The notes below the pieces were generated by a model. That model had not been told where the DNA came from. It saw nothing but the letters and a program-made list of their open reading frames with translations, and did no database searches. 64,000 nt of DNA from Fimenecus sp045595185 (GTDB lineage: Bacteria > Bacillota > Clostridia > Oscillospirales > Acutalibacteraceae): positions 15,205 through 79,204 of the forward strand of contig JAZNZX010000014.1 of the NCBI GenBank assembly GCA_045595185.1, given 5' to 3'. Position numbers and translations under genes: made by a program. Positions 8,531-16,545 of this stretch are shown in pieces; the first letter of the stretch is position 1; each line of letters starts with the position of its first letter.

Positions 8531-11056
8531 ATGAATTTAACTCAAACAGTCAGAGACGGTGTTGACAAGGTTAAAACCTATTGGAAAACACCGCCCAGAG
8601 GTTGTTACATGAACTACCGTGAAATTGCTGCTTATTCAGGTGGCGGTATCGGTGCTTACATGATTATTACACTCGGTAATGCATGTCTTTTATCAATGGG
8701 TAATACACTTATCTCATCAACTCTCGGTGTTGGTCCGACAGATATGTATTTACTCTATGTTATCGCTGTTCTTGTAAACATTCCTTTTACAGGTCTTCGT
8801 GCAACAATCATCGATAACACAAGAAACAAAGCAGGTAAATACCGTCCGTACATAGTTACGATGGCTATACCTTCTGCCATTATATGTAATTTGATTGTAT
8901 GGTTCCCGTACGATAAGCTTAGTCTTATTGTCGGCGAAGGTATGATTTTCGGCAAAGAGAAAGATTATGTTGCAAAATGCGCATTGATTCTTATTCTTAA
9001 TATTGCACTTAACTTTATCTACTACTTCTTCTATGACGGATATGAGAATCTTATTCACGTTCTTTCACCTAACACACAGGAAAGAACCGATGTTCAGGCA
9101 GTCAAGAGTGTTGTTTATTCATTTGCTCCGACAATAGTAAATCTTTTCACTCCAATCATTGCTCGTAACATTTTCCACACAAACACAACAGATATTCGTG
9201 TTTACAGATTCCTCTACCCTATTCTTGCCGTTCTTGGTATTCTTCTTTGTATTGTTGTTTATAAATATACGGAAGAAAAAATTGTTCAGGCAAGAACTCA
9301 CGTTGTTCAGATTAAATTTACTGACGCTCTTCGTGCAGTTGCAAAGAATAAGTATTTCTGGATTATCTCACTTGCAGGTTGGATTGGTTTCCTTGAATCA
9401 GCATACGCAAACATCCTTAACTGGCTTTACAACTACGGCGGTGCTTGTAACGGTAATGTTTATGGTCTCGTTGTTACTCTTTACGGTAACGCATCTCTTT
9501 GGGGTATGATTGCTGCTCCGTTATGTATCAGAAAATGGGGCAAAAAATCTGTTCTTGTTGTTACAAATATTATGAACGTTGTATTCATTCTCATGATGCT
9601 TCCGTTCACTCAGGAAATCAATAACTTAACAATCTGGCTTGTTATGGGTTGTCTTTATCTTAATGCACTTATGGGTTCATTTGCTCATATTCTTAACCCA
9701 ACAATTCAGGCTGACATCCGTGACTATCAGCAGTATCAGACCGGTGAAAGAATCGACGGTATGTTCTCTGCTGTTGCTACAATCGGTACTATTATTACTC
9801 TCGGTACTTCAGCCGTTCTCCCTGTTATCTATGAAAAGGGCGGTATTACTGCTGAGAAAGCTAAGGAAGTTACATCAAACCCTGAAGTTCTTAATCGTGT
9901 TCTTGGCGATGGTAAAACAGTTGGACAAATTCTTACTGAACAGTTTGAGGCCGGTCAGAACAACTACATTAATCCAAACTCAGCATTGTACGACTTAGAT
10001 GTTTTCCTCCCTCTTGTTCATGCTCTTATCATTATTGCCGCTGTTGGTGCATTTATGAATGTTATTCCTTTCTTCTGGTATGACTTTGACGAAAGAAAAC
10101 AGAAGTCTGTTATTCGCGTTCTTAAGGTTCGTGCTCTCTTTGAAGACTATGCAAATGGTGTTACAAAGGATGAACAGCTTGTTGAGGGTATTGATATTAT
10201 CCGCGATGCAAGAAAAATGGCAGCAGAACAGCCAAAGGCTGTTGATAAGAAGTCATATAAATCAATTAAAGACAAGGCTCTTAAAAAGGCTGCTAAAAAA
10301 GCATATAAGGATGCTCTTGGTTTTAATGAAGAAATTGAAATTTCCAAGTTTGTTTGTGATGAGCTTGATAAATTCGGAACTGATGTATTCAGATATCAGT
10401 ACAGTGTACAGAAAGAAATTTACAGTGCAGGTCTTCAGGGTCTTAAGCTTATGACTCTTGACGAAATCAACGCAGAAATGACTACTGCAAAGGCTATGCC
10501 AAAAACAACTGAAGAAGAAAAAGAAATCCGCAAATTTGCTATTGAAGTTGCAAGAAACAAAAAATCTTCTTACAAAGCTCTTAACAAGTATTTTGCAAAC
10601 GAGGAACTTGTTCAACCTGACTTCTCTGAACTTGAAAAAATCTTTGATGTTGAAGATGCTTGCGATGAAAAACTCAAGGCTCTTTATCTTGAATTAAGAG
10701 ATACAAAGAAAGCAAAAGATTCAGCAAAAGCTAAATCAATTAAGGCAGACATCAAGGCTTATGAAAAGAAAAAAGCTGAAGCTCGCAAAGCTTCTAAGGC
10801 TGAAATGGATAAGCACGCATACTTTGCACGTGCGGCAAAGCCTTACCTTGATGCTGAAAAACTTGTTAAGCAGGAAGAAAACTACAAACATCTTGATGAA
10901 ATCACAGAAATGTATGACGATGCAAAAGCTCGTTATGAAGCTGCTATGGCTGAAGCTGAAGCAAAAGCTCTTAAAGAAAAAGAAGAGCAGGCTGCTTATG
11001 CAGCACAGTTAAAGGCAGAAAAGGCTGCTAAAAAGGCTGCGAAGAAGAATAAATAA
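8531..11056 (+). CDS. GPH/MFS-type sugar:cation symporter with a long charged C-terminal tail
   Basis: The 841-residue product has a 12-helix transporter part of about 515 residues with GPH-family features: the MNYREIAAYSGGGIGAYM start, a loop segment DNTRNKAGKYRPY, and a central QERTDVQAV. Such permeases move glycosides, pentosides or hexuronides with a cation across the cell membrane. From about residue 517 onward there are some 325 extra residues, strongly enriched in Lys, Ala and Glu, helical and probably coiled-coil, ending in KAAKKAAKKNK. The usual family length is near 450-500, so the tail is unusual. The ATG at 8531 is preceded by AAGGAG at 8517-8522. It is a single gene with its own terminator. 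Confidence 0.85.
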   Translation: MNLTQTVRDGVDKVKTYWKTPPRGCYMNYREIAAYSGGGIGAYMIITLGNACLLSMGNTLISSTLGVGPTDMYLLYVIAVLVNIPFTGLRATIIDNTRNKAGKYRPYIVTMAIPSAIICNLIVWFPYDKLSLIVGEGMIFGKEKDYVAKCALILILNIALNFIYYFFYDGYENLIHVLSPNTQERTDVQAVKSVVYSFAPTIVNLFTPIIARNIFHTNTTDIRVYRFLYPILAVLGILLCIVVYKYTEEKIVQARTHVVQIKFTDALRAVAKNKYFWIISLAGWIGFLESAYANILNWLYNYGGACNGNVYGLVVTLYGNASLWGMIAAPLCIRKWGKKSVLVVTNIMNVVFILMMLPFTQEINNLTIWLVMGCLYLNALMGSFAHILNPTIQADIRDYQQYQTGERIDGMFSAVATIGTIITLGTSAVLPVIYEKGGITAEKAKEVTSNPEVLNRVLGDGKTVGQILTEQFEAGQNNYINPNSALYDLDVFLPLVHALIIIAAVGAFMNVIPFFWYDFDERKQKSVIRVLKVRALFEDYANGVTKDEQLVEGIDIIRDARKMAAEQPKAVDKKSYKSIKDKALKKAAKKAYKDALGFNEEIEISKFVCDELDKFGTDVFRYQYSVQKEIYSAGLQGLKLMTLDEINAEMTTAKAMPKTTEEEKEIRKFAIEVARNKKSSYKALNKYFANEELVQPDFSELEKIFDVEDACDEKLKALYLELRDTKKAKDSAKAKSIKADIKAYEKKKAEARKASKAEMDKHAYFARAAKPYLDAEKLVKQEENYKHLDEITEMYDDAKARYEAAMAEAEAKALKEKEEQAAYAAQLKAEKAAKKAAKKNK

Positions 11057-11075
11057 TTGAATAAAGTATTCAATG

Positions 11076-11102
11076 AGCCAACACAATTGTGTTGGCTTTT
11101 TT
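11076..11102 (+). terminator. Intrinsic terminator of the GPH transporter
   Basis: The perfect palindrome AGCCAACACAA/TTGTGTTGGCT is followed by TTTTTT, 19 bp after the stop codon. Confidence 0.9.
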
Positions 11103-11118
11103 GTAGCTTATTACAACG

Positions 11119-11309
11119 ATAAATTGGAGTTTGTCGGGATGTTTAAGGTTAGTGTCATTCTGAGGAACAAAGTGACGAAGAATCTCTGTCCTATTTTAAT
11201 AGACCCTTCGTTTCAATCAGGATGACTGATGAAATGCGAGAGATTCTTCGCTACGCTCAGAATGACTTACCAAATTGGTTGTTCATCCCGATAAATTATA
11301 ATTTGCATA
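11119..11309. repeat. MITE-like element, copy 2
   Basis: The left arm (AAATTGGAGTTTGTCGGGAT and the following 45 bases) matches copy 1 at 2463 nearly base for base. The right arm GTTCATCCCGATAAATTATA is its imperfect inversion. The inner pair CATTCTGAGG...GAATCTC and GAGATTCTTCGC...CAGAATGAC is also present. The centre differs from copy 1 (an extra 25 bp or so), which suggests separate internal drift. Confidence 0.75.
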
Positions 11310-11387
11310 ATTAAATAATAACGCAGGCGTGGAAGCCTGCCACTACTCGAAATCAATCATCCCGATAAATTATACTTTGTATAATGA
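11310..11387. repeat. GCAGGC hairpin and solo end of the MITE-like element
   Basis: GCAGGCGTGGAAGCCTGC is a short hairpin repeat. It is followed at about 11359 by CATCCCGATAAATTATACTT, a lone right end of the same element family with no left partner. No gene is visible here. Confidence 0.5.
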
Positions 11388-11391
11388 GAAA

Positions 11392-11423
11392 AATTCCCTG
11401 TACTTTTGTGAGTACAGGGAATT
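11392..11423 (-). terminator. Intrinsic terminator of the rpoD operon
   Basis: AATTCCCTGTACT pairs with AGTACAGGGAATT and a T-run follows on the minus strand. It lies 21 bp past the rpoD stop. Confidence 0.85.
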
Positions 11424-11443
11424 ATCGTTTTTATTATATTATA

Positions 11444-12535
11444 TCAATCAAGGAAGTCGCGAAGTTTTTTGCTTCTGCTTGGGTGACGAAGCTTACGAAG
11501 TGCTTTTGCTTCAATCTGACGGATACGCTCACGAGTAACATTAAATTCCTTACCAACTTCTTCAAGCGTTCTTGGGTGACCGTCCTCAAGACCGAAACGA
11601 AGTGAAAGAACCTTTTCTTCACGAGGAGTAAGAGTTTTAAGTACTTCAGCAAGCTGTTCCTTAAGAAGTGAAATTGATGCTGCATCAGCAGGTGAAAGTG
11701 CTTCATCATCAGGGATAAAGTCACCGAGATGGCTATCTTCCTCTTCACCGATTGGTGTTTCAAGAGAAACAGGCTCCTGTGCAAGACGAAGAATTTCACG
11801 AACCTTATCAGGTGTCATATTAAGTTCTTCTGCAATTTCTTCTGCTGACGGGTCACGACCGTTCTTATGAAGAAGCTGACTGCTTGTCTTTTTAACCTTA
11901 TTGATTGTTTCAACCATATGAACAGGAATACGGATAGTTCTTGCCTGGTCAGCAATAGCACGGGTAATTGCCTGTCTTATCCACCATGTAGCATAAGTAG
12001 AGAATTTAAAGCCTTTTGTATAGTCAAACTTTTCAGCAGCTTTTAAAAGACCAAGGTTACCTTCCTGAATAAGGTCAAGAAACTGCATTCCACGACCAAC
12101 ATAACGCTTTGCGATACTGACAACAAGACGAAGGTTTGCATTTACAAGTCTTCTTTTTGCCTTTTCATCATCGTCAGCAATACGAATAGCAAGTTCAATT
12201 TCTTCTTCTGATGAAAGAAGCGGTACACGACCGATTTCCTTAAGATAAACTCTTACAGGGTCGTCAATAATAAGAGTTTTATTGTCGCCAAGACCGCCAT
12301 CGTCTGTTTTTGCCATATCTGATTCGTCAGCAATAGCATCTCTTGCCATATCACCAAGGTCATCAATAAGCTCAATGTTATTTGCCTCAATCATTTCATA
12401 AAGCTTATCAAGCTCTTCCATTTCAATATCAAGGTCAATAATAGCATTGTCAATTTCCTGAGTTGTAAGCTTACCTACTGCTTTACCCTTTTCAACCAAG
12501 GCTTTTAATGCTGACTTCTTTTCTACATTATCCAT
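11444..12535 (-). CDS. rpoD: Primary sigma factor SigA/RpoD
   Basis: The 363-residue product is the housekeeping sigma factor that directs RNA polymerase to TTGACA/TATAAT promoters, which abound in this window. Visible parts are an acidic region 1.1-like N-terminus (1-85), region 1.2 (DDPVRVYLKEIGRVPLLS, about 91-108), region 2 with DLIQEGNLGLLKAAEKFD and FSTYATWWIRQAI (about 130-200), region 3, and region 4.2 with TLEEVGKEFNVTRERIRQIEAKALRKLRHPSR at the end. The length is typical for Firmicutes. It follows dnaG by 18 bp with a GGAGGAG ribosome site, as in the macromolecular-synthesis operon. Confidence 0.97.
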   Translation of the reverse strand: MDNVEKKSALKALVEKGKAVGKLTTQEIDNAIIDLDIEMEELDKLYEMIEANNIELIDDLGDMARDAIADESDMAKTDDGGLGDNKTLIIDDPVRVYLKEIGRVPLLSSEEEIELAIRIADDDEKAKRRLVNANLRLVVSIAKRYVGRGMQFLDLIQEGNLGLLKAAEKFDYTKGFKFSTYATWWIRQAITRAIADQARTIRIPVHMVETINKVKKTSSQLLHKNGRDPSAEEIAEELNMTPDKVREILRLAQEPVSLETPIGEEEDSHLGDFIPDDEALSPADAASISLLKEQLAEVLKTLTPREEKVLSLRFGLEDGHPRTLEEVGKEFNVTRERIRQIEAKALRKLRHPSRSKKLRDFLD

Positions 12536-12553
12536 ATTTTTTCTCCTCCGGTT

Positions 12554-14296
12554 TTATTCTTCAAAAAACTTTAAAAAGTCCTCGTCACTGATGCCATCCA
12601 CATCATGAATTACTTTTTTGTTTTTTTCGTTCAGAATTACATTTATACAATCATCACACTCTGCAAATGTGTTTTTAAGAGTATGAGAAATTGTCTGAAT
12701 TTTTGCTACGGCACTTATTTCATCTTCCGTAAGTTCACCATACAAGAATGAAATTTCTGCCGATTTGCCCTGACGGATTCTGTCAGTTATTGATTTATAT
12801 ATTCTGCGATTAAAATCTGTGACATAATCATCAGAAGACAATTTTTCGTCAACAGATGACAAAAATTCAGGGTTTGCCATAACAAGTGCTATAAGCATTT
12901 CTTCAGCCTTTGCTGCACGATAGAATTTCTTTCGCTGTGGATTGAGTTTATCGAGAATATCGTCTTTTTTCTGAATTTCCGTAAACTCCCGTTTTTGTGC
13001 AGTTACCTGATTTCTTTTTGCTTGTCGTTTCGCCTCATTAATAATTACATCCTTTGATACTGAAAGCTCATCGGCAATTCTTGAAGCGTATATTTCAAGC
13101 TCAATCGGTCCGACTGTTGAAAGCACCTTGACTGCCGCCTGAAGATACTGTCGTTTTCCGTCATCACTTGCCACATCATATTTATTATGCTCACGCAAAA
13201 GTGCAAATTCAACTTCATTAGCTGCACCCGTAATTATGGCTTTCATTTTTTCAACACCATAATTTTTAATAATTTCATCTGGGTCTTTACCACCACTTAA
13301 GCGAAGAATTTTAATCTTTGCGTTTGTTTTCTTAAATATCATCAACGCTCTTGCAGCGGCTTTTTGCCCTGCTTCATCAGCATCATACGAAATAAGAATT
13401 TCTGACGCATAACGGGACAAAAGCTGTGCTTGTTCACTTGTCAGGGCTGTTCCGAGTCCAGCAACAGCATTTGTAAACCCTGCCTGATGAAGCGCTATAA
13501 CATCCATATATCCTTCGCAAAGAATAAGACTGTCTTGTCCACTTTTTTTTGCAAGATTTAAGGCAAACACGCCCATACTCTTTTTGTAAACCAATGTATC
13601 GGATGTATTAAGATATTTGGGTTTTGAGTCGTCCATAACTCGTCCGCCAAAGGCGATAACATTACCCTTTACATCGATAATCGGGAAAATAACACGATTA
13701 CGGAAATTGTCGTAAATATTATTTGGATTTTTTTGTGAACGCCTCGCAAGATTTGCAAAAACAAGCTCGTCCTTTGTATAGCCTTTTCCCAACATATAGT
13801 TAGTAAGTGCGTTAAAGGAATCAGGTGCAAAACCAAGACCGAATCGTTTTATTGTGTCGTCGGTAAGTCCCCTATTTTTAAAATATCTGTAACCTACTGC
13901 ACCGTCAGGTGTTGTCAATGTTTTAAAGAAAAATCTTGCTGCATCACGATTAGCCTCAAGCATACGAAGTCTTCGCTTGTTCATTGTACTGTCGTAGTTG
14001 TTTTCGTCAGGCACATCAAGTCCCACACGGTCAGCCAAAAACCTGACAGCATCAATATAATCAAGATTTTCAATATTTTTAATAAAGGTAATTACATCGC
14101 CACCGTTACCACAACCGAAGCAATAATATGACTGTGTATCAGGATAAACTGTGAATGAAGCTGTTTTTTCACCGTGAAAAGGACAAAGTCCTTTACTGAT
14201 TCTTCCTGCTCGTTTCAGGTTCACATAAGAAGAAATTGTGCTTTCAATATCAGCACGATTTCGAAGTTCCATCAAAAAATCATCTGATAATGCCAC
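12554..14296 (-). CDS. dnaG: DNA primase
   Basis: The 580-residue product makes RNA primers at the replication fork. It has a CHC2 zinc finger (C38, H41, C59, C62), an RNA polymerase domain, a TOPRIM segment (LILCEGYMDVIALHQAGF; later SYDADEAGQKAA supplies the metal-binding acids), and a helical C-terminal part that in the family contacts the DnaB/DnaC helicase. Its start overlaps the end of dgt by one base and rpoD follows after 18 bp, so dgt-dnaG-rpoD is one operon, a common arrangement in Firmicutes. Confidence 0.97.
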   Translation of the reverse strand: MALSDDFLMELRNRADIESTISSYVNLKRAGRISKGLCPFHGEKTASFTVYPDTQSYYCFGCGNGGDVITFIKNIENLDYIDAVRFLADRVGLDVPDENNYDSTMNKRRLRMLEANRDAARFFFKTLTTPDGAVGYRYFKNRGLTDDTIKRFGLGFAPDSFNALTNYMLGKGYTKDELVFANLARRSQKNPNNIYDNFRNRVIFPIIDVKGNVIAFGGRVMDDSKPKYLNTSDTLVYKKSMGVFALNLAKKSGQDSLILCEGYMDVIALHQAGFTNAVAGLGTALTSEQAQLLSRYASEILISYDADEAGQKAAARALMIFKKTNAKIKILRLSGGKDPDEIIKNYGVEKMKAIITGAANEVEFALLREHNKYDVASDDGKRQYLQAAVKVLSTVGPIELEIYASRIADELSVSKDVIINEAKRQAKRNQVTAQKREFTEIQKKDDILDKLNPQRKKFYRAAKAEEMLIALVMANPEFLSSVDEKLSSDDYVTDFNRRIYKSITDRIRQGKSAEISFLYGELTEDEISAVAKIQTISHTLKNTFAECDDCINVILNEKNKKVIHDVDGISDEDFLKFFEE

Positions 14297-15312
14297 TAAT
14301 ATTCCTCCTCAAGTCCTATATCCACCCAGGAATCAGGAATAAATATTTTTTTGTAAACAGCTAAAAGATAACGGTCACTCATACCTGCGATATAGTCACA
14401 AGCAGCACGAGAAACACTTTCTTCACTGATAATATATTGATATGCTTTGGAAATTCTGTCAGGATTATTAAGAAAATAATCATAAAGACGGACTATAATT
14501 TCCATAGCCTTTGTTTCTTCACCCTTACAAACAGGGTTAGTATATACCTTATCAAACATAAATGAATGAAGCTCGTCAAATGGCTGTTGGATACGGTCGG
14601 AAAATACAATATCATCAACACTGTTTTCAACAACATCAAGAACCATTGTATTGATTCTTGCGCTCTTTTTAAAGCCTAATTCGTTACGGATTGCAAGAGG
14701 TATATCCTCCTCACACATAACACCTGCGCGAACTGCATCGTCAATATCGTGATTTATATATGCAATCTTATCGGCAAGCTTTACAATCCGCCCTTCAAGA
14801 GTGTCGGCCTCTTTACCGCGTGTATGACAAACGATACCGTCACGAACCTCATATGTAAGATTAAGTCCTTTTCCGTTCTTTTCAAGTCGTTCCACCACTC
14901 TCAAGCTCTGGTCAAAATGTCTGAAGCCATCAGGAACTACAGAATTTAATGCTCTTTCACCTGCATGTCCGAAAGGAGTATGTCCCAAATCGTGACCAAG
15001 TGCGATAGCCTCAGTCAAATCTTCATTGAGATAAAGTCCGATTGCAATTGTTCTTGCAATCTGTGAAACCTCAAGAGTGTGCGTGAGTCTTGTTCTGTAA
15101 TGGTCACCTTCAGGAGACAAGAAAACCTGTGTTTTATGCTTTAATCGTCTGAACGAATTTGAATGTATAATTCTGTCTCTGTCGCGTTGAAAATCAGTTC
15201 TTAAAGGGCATTTTTCTTCCTCTATTTTTCTGCCTTTAGTTTCTGCAGAAAGGCAGGCTTTATCTGACAACAAAATCTTTTCATTATTCTCTATTTTTTC
15301 TCTTACTGTCAT
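14296..15312 (-). CDS. dgt: dGTP triphosphohydrolase-like HD-domain protein
   Basis: The 338-residue product has the HD phosphohydrolase ligands: H78 in TRLTHTLEVSQIAR, then GHDLGHTPFGHAGE (H107, D108), and a later ADKIAYINHDIDDA segment. Dgt-family enzymes split dNTPs into the deoxynucleoside and triphosphate; the shorter Firmicutes type acts on several dNTPs under allosteric control. The position immediately before dnaG and rpoD (one-base overlap) fits a link with nucleotide supply during replication. The ATG lies 12 bp after an AAGGAGG ribosome site. Confidence 0.9.
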   Translation of the reverse strand: MTVREKIENNEKILLSDKACLSAETKGRKIEEEKCPLRTDFQRDRDRIIHSNSFRRLKHKTQVFLSPEGDHYRTRLTHTLEVSQIARTIAIGLYLNEDLTEAIALGHDLGHTPFGHAGERALNSVVPDGFRHFDQSLRVVERLEKNGKGLNLTYEVRDGIVCHTRGKEADTLEGRIVKLADKIAYINHDIDDAVRAGVMCEEDIPLAIRNELGFKKSARINTMVLDVVENSVDDIVFSDRIQQPFDELHSFMFDKVYTNPVCKGEETKAMEIIVRLYDYFLNNPDRISKAYQYIISEESVSRAACDYIAGMSDRYLLAVYKKIFIPDSWVDIGLEEEY

Positions 15313-15405
15313 TTTAATGCCTCCTTAAAAAACTTTTACTAAAAAACCTTCTATAATTATATATACGAAAAAAGTCAAAATTCCTTTATTTTTTTTGAAA
15401 AAATT

Positions 15406-16029
15406 TTAAAATTCGCAAAATTCTTCTGCTACAACTGTCGAAAATACTTTTCCGTAGCTTAATTCGGTCAGTTTTGCGTTAATGTTATCTTTATTTTCAC
15501 TTTTAATTCTGAATGTTACTTTTACATTATCTGTAAATTCTGTGTCAAGAATAACCGTATCCTCGCGAGAAAGAAAATCAGTCAGTTTCCCGTAAAATGT
15601 GTAATCACACTCAACAGACAAATCAAGACAATGTGCCATCGTAATGATTTTTGCACTGTCAACACCGATTTTTGCACTGTGAGAATATGCGCGGACAAGA
15701 CCGCCACCACCAAGAAGAATACCACCGAAATATCTAGTTACTACAACACAGACATCAACAAGTCCTTCCTTTTCAAGCACATCAAGTACGGGAACACCTG
15801 CTGTCCCCTGTGGTTCACCGTCATCAGAATATCTTTTGACACCACCGTCACGAAGAATATATGCATGAACATTATGAGTCGCATCCCAATGCTTTGACTT
15901 TATTTCAGTAATAAAAGCATTTGCTTCATCGACTGTTGTAACCGGTTTCGCATAACCAATAAACCTTGAACGCTTGACAATATATTCATCACTATTAAAT
16001 TCCTTAACAGTTCTATATTCCTTTGGCAT
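15406..16029 (-). CDS. YigZ/IMPACT family protein
   Basis: The 207-residue product has the UPF0029 N-terminal domain with SRFIGYAKPV, the AHNVHAYI-like segment (seen as THNVHAYILRDGGVKRYSDDGEPQGTAG), and VVTRYFGGILLGGGGLVRAYS, all hallmarks of YigZ. The smaller DUF1949 domain makes up the C-terminus. The family is related to eukaryotic IMPACT and has an RNA-binding type fold; its exact role in bacteria is not settled. The ATG is preceded by AAGAGGT. A 163-bp inverted-repeat element separates it from rpmE. Confidence 0.9.
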   Translation of the reverse strand: MPKEYRTVKEFNSDEYIVKRSRFIGYAKPVTTVDEANAFITEIKSKHWDATHNVHAYILRDGGVKRYSDDGEPQGTAGVPVLDVLEKEGLVDVCVVVTRYFGGILLGGGGLVRAYSHSAKIGVDSAKIITMAHCLDLSVECDYTFYGKLTDFLSREDTVILDTEFTDNVKVTFRIKSENKDNINAKLTELSYGKVFSTVVAEEFCEF

Positions 16030-16044
16030 TTTGAGACCTCTTTT

Positions 16045-16207
16045 GTAACCGCTGAATAAATCGGGTTGCGATTATCAGCGAGATAGTTTTTTGTCAGAAC
16101 CGTCAAAAAAACGCAGGCAATACTTTGTGTATTAACGAGTATTTTGGACGAGTTATGACGGAAAAGTAGCCGCTGAGATTTGTGACCAAGATTTAAGAAG
16201 CGGTTAC
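16045..16207. repeat. 163-bp inverted-repeat element
   Basis: The ends GTAACCGCTGAATAAATC (16045-16062) and GATTTAAGAAGCGGTTAC (16190-16207) are inverted copies, 15 of 18 positions matching. Nested inside are a second pair (ATCAGCG with CGCTGAGAT) and a third (CCGTCA around 16095-16170). It contains no open frame of note. It could be a non-autonomous mobile element or a structured leader of the YigZ gene. Confidence 0.65.
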
Positions 16208-16212
16208 CTTAT

Positions 16213-16243
16213 AAAACAAAAGGTGGTACTTGCTTGTACCACC
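16213..16243 (-). terminator. Intrinsic terminator of rpmE
   Basis: On the minus strand GGTGGTAC pairs with GTACCACC around AAGCAA and is followed by TTTTGTTTT. It lies 18 bp after the rpmE stop. Confidence 0.8.
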
Positions 16244-16261
16244 ATTATGTTTTTAGAAAAA

Positions 16262-16465
16262 TTATTTTGAGAGATTGTAACGTTTGTTAAATCTGTCAAC
16301 ACGTCCGCCTGCATCAACAAGCTTCTGCTTACCTGTAAAGAATGGGTGGCAATTTGAGCAGATATCAACCTTTAAATCTTCTTTTGTTGAACGAGTTTCA
16401 AATGTAGCACCACAAGCGCACTTTACTGTTACTGTTTTATACTCTGGATGGAGTCCCTGTTTCAT
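16262..16465 (-). CDS. rpmE: 50S ribosomal protein L31 (zinc form)
   Basis: The 67-residue product is bL31, a surface protein of the large ribosomal subunit. It keeps the zinc ligands as CACG and CSNCHPF, so it is the C+ (zinc-containing) paralogue; no zinc-free partner is in the window. The ATG at 16465 is preferred over a GTG at 16477, because that GTG lies inside the AAAGAGGTGA ribosome site. It is followed by a good terminator. Confidence 0.95.
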   Translation of the reverse strand: MKQGLHPEYKTVTVKCACGATFETRSTKEDLKVDICSNCHPFFTGKQKLVDAGGRVDRFNKRYNLSK

Positions 16466-16545
16466 GACAATTGTCACCTCTTTCAGTACTTATTTACATA
16501 GCCTAATGATTTTAGCACAAGACAATGCAAAAATCAAGTGTTTTT

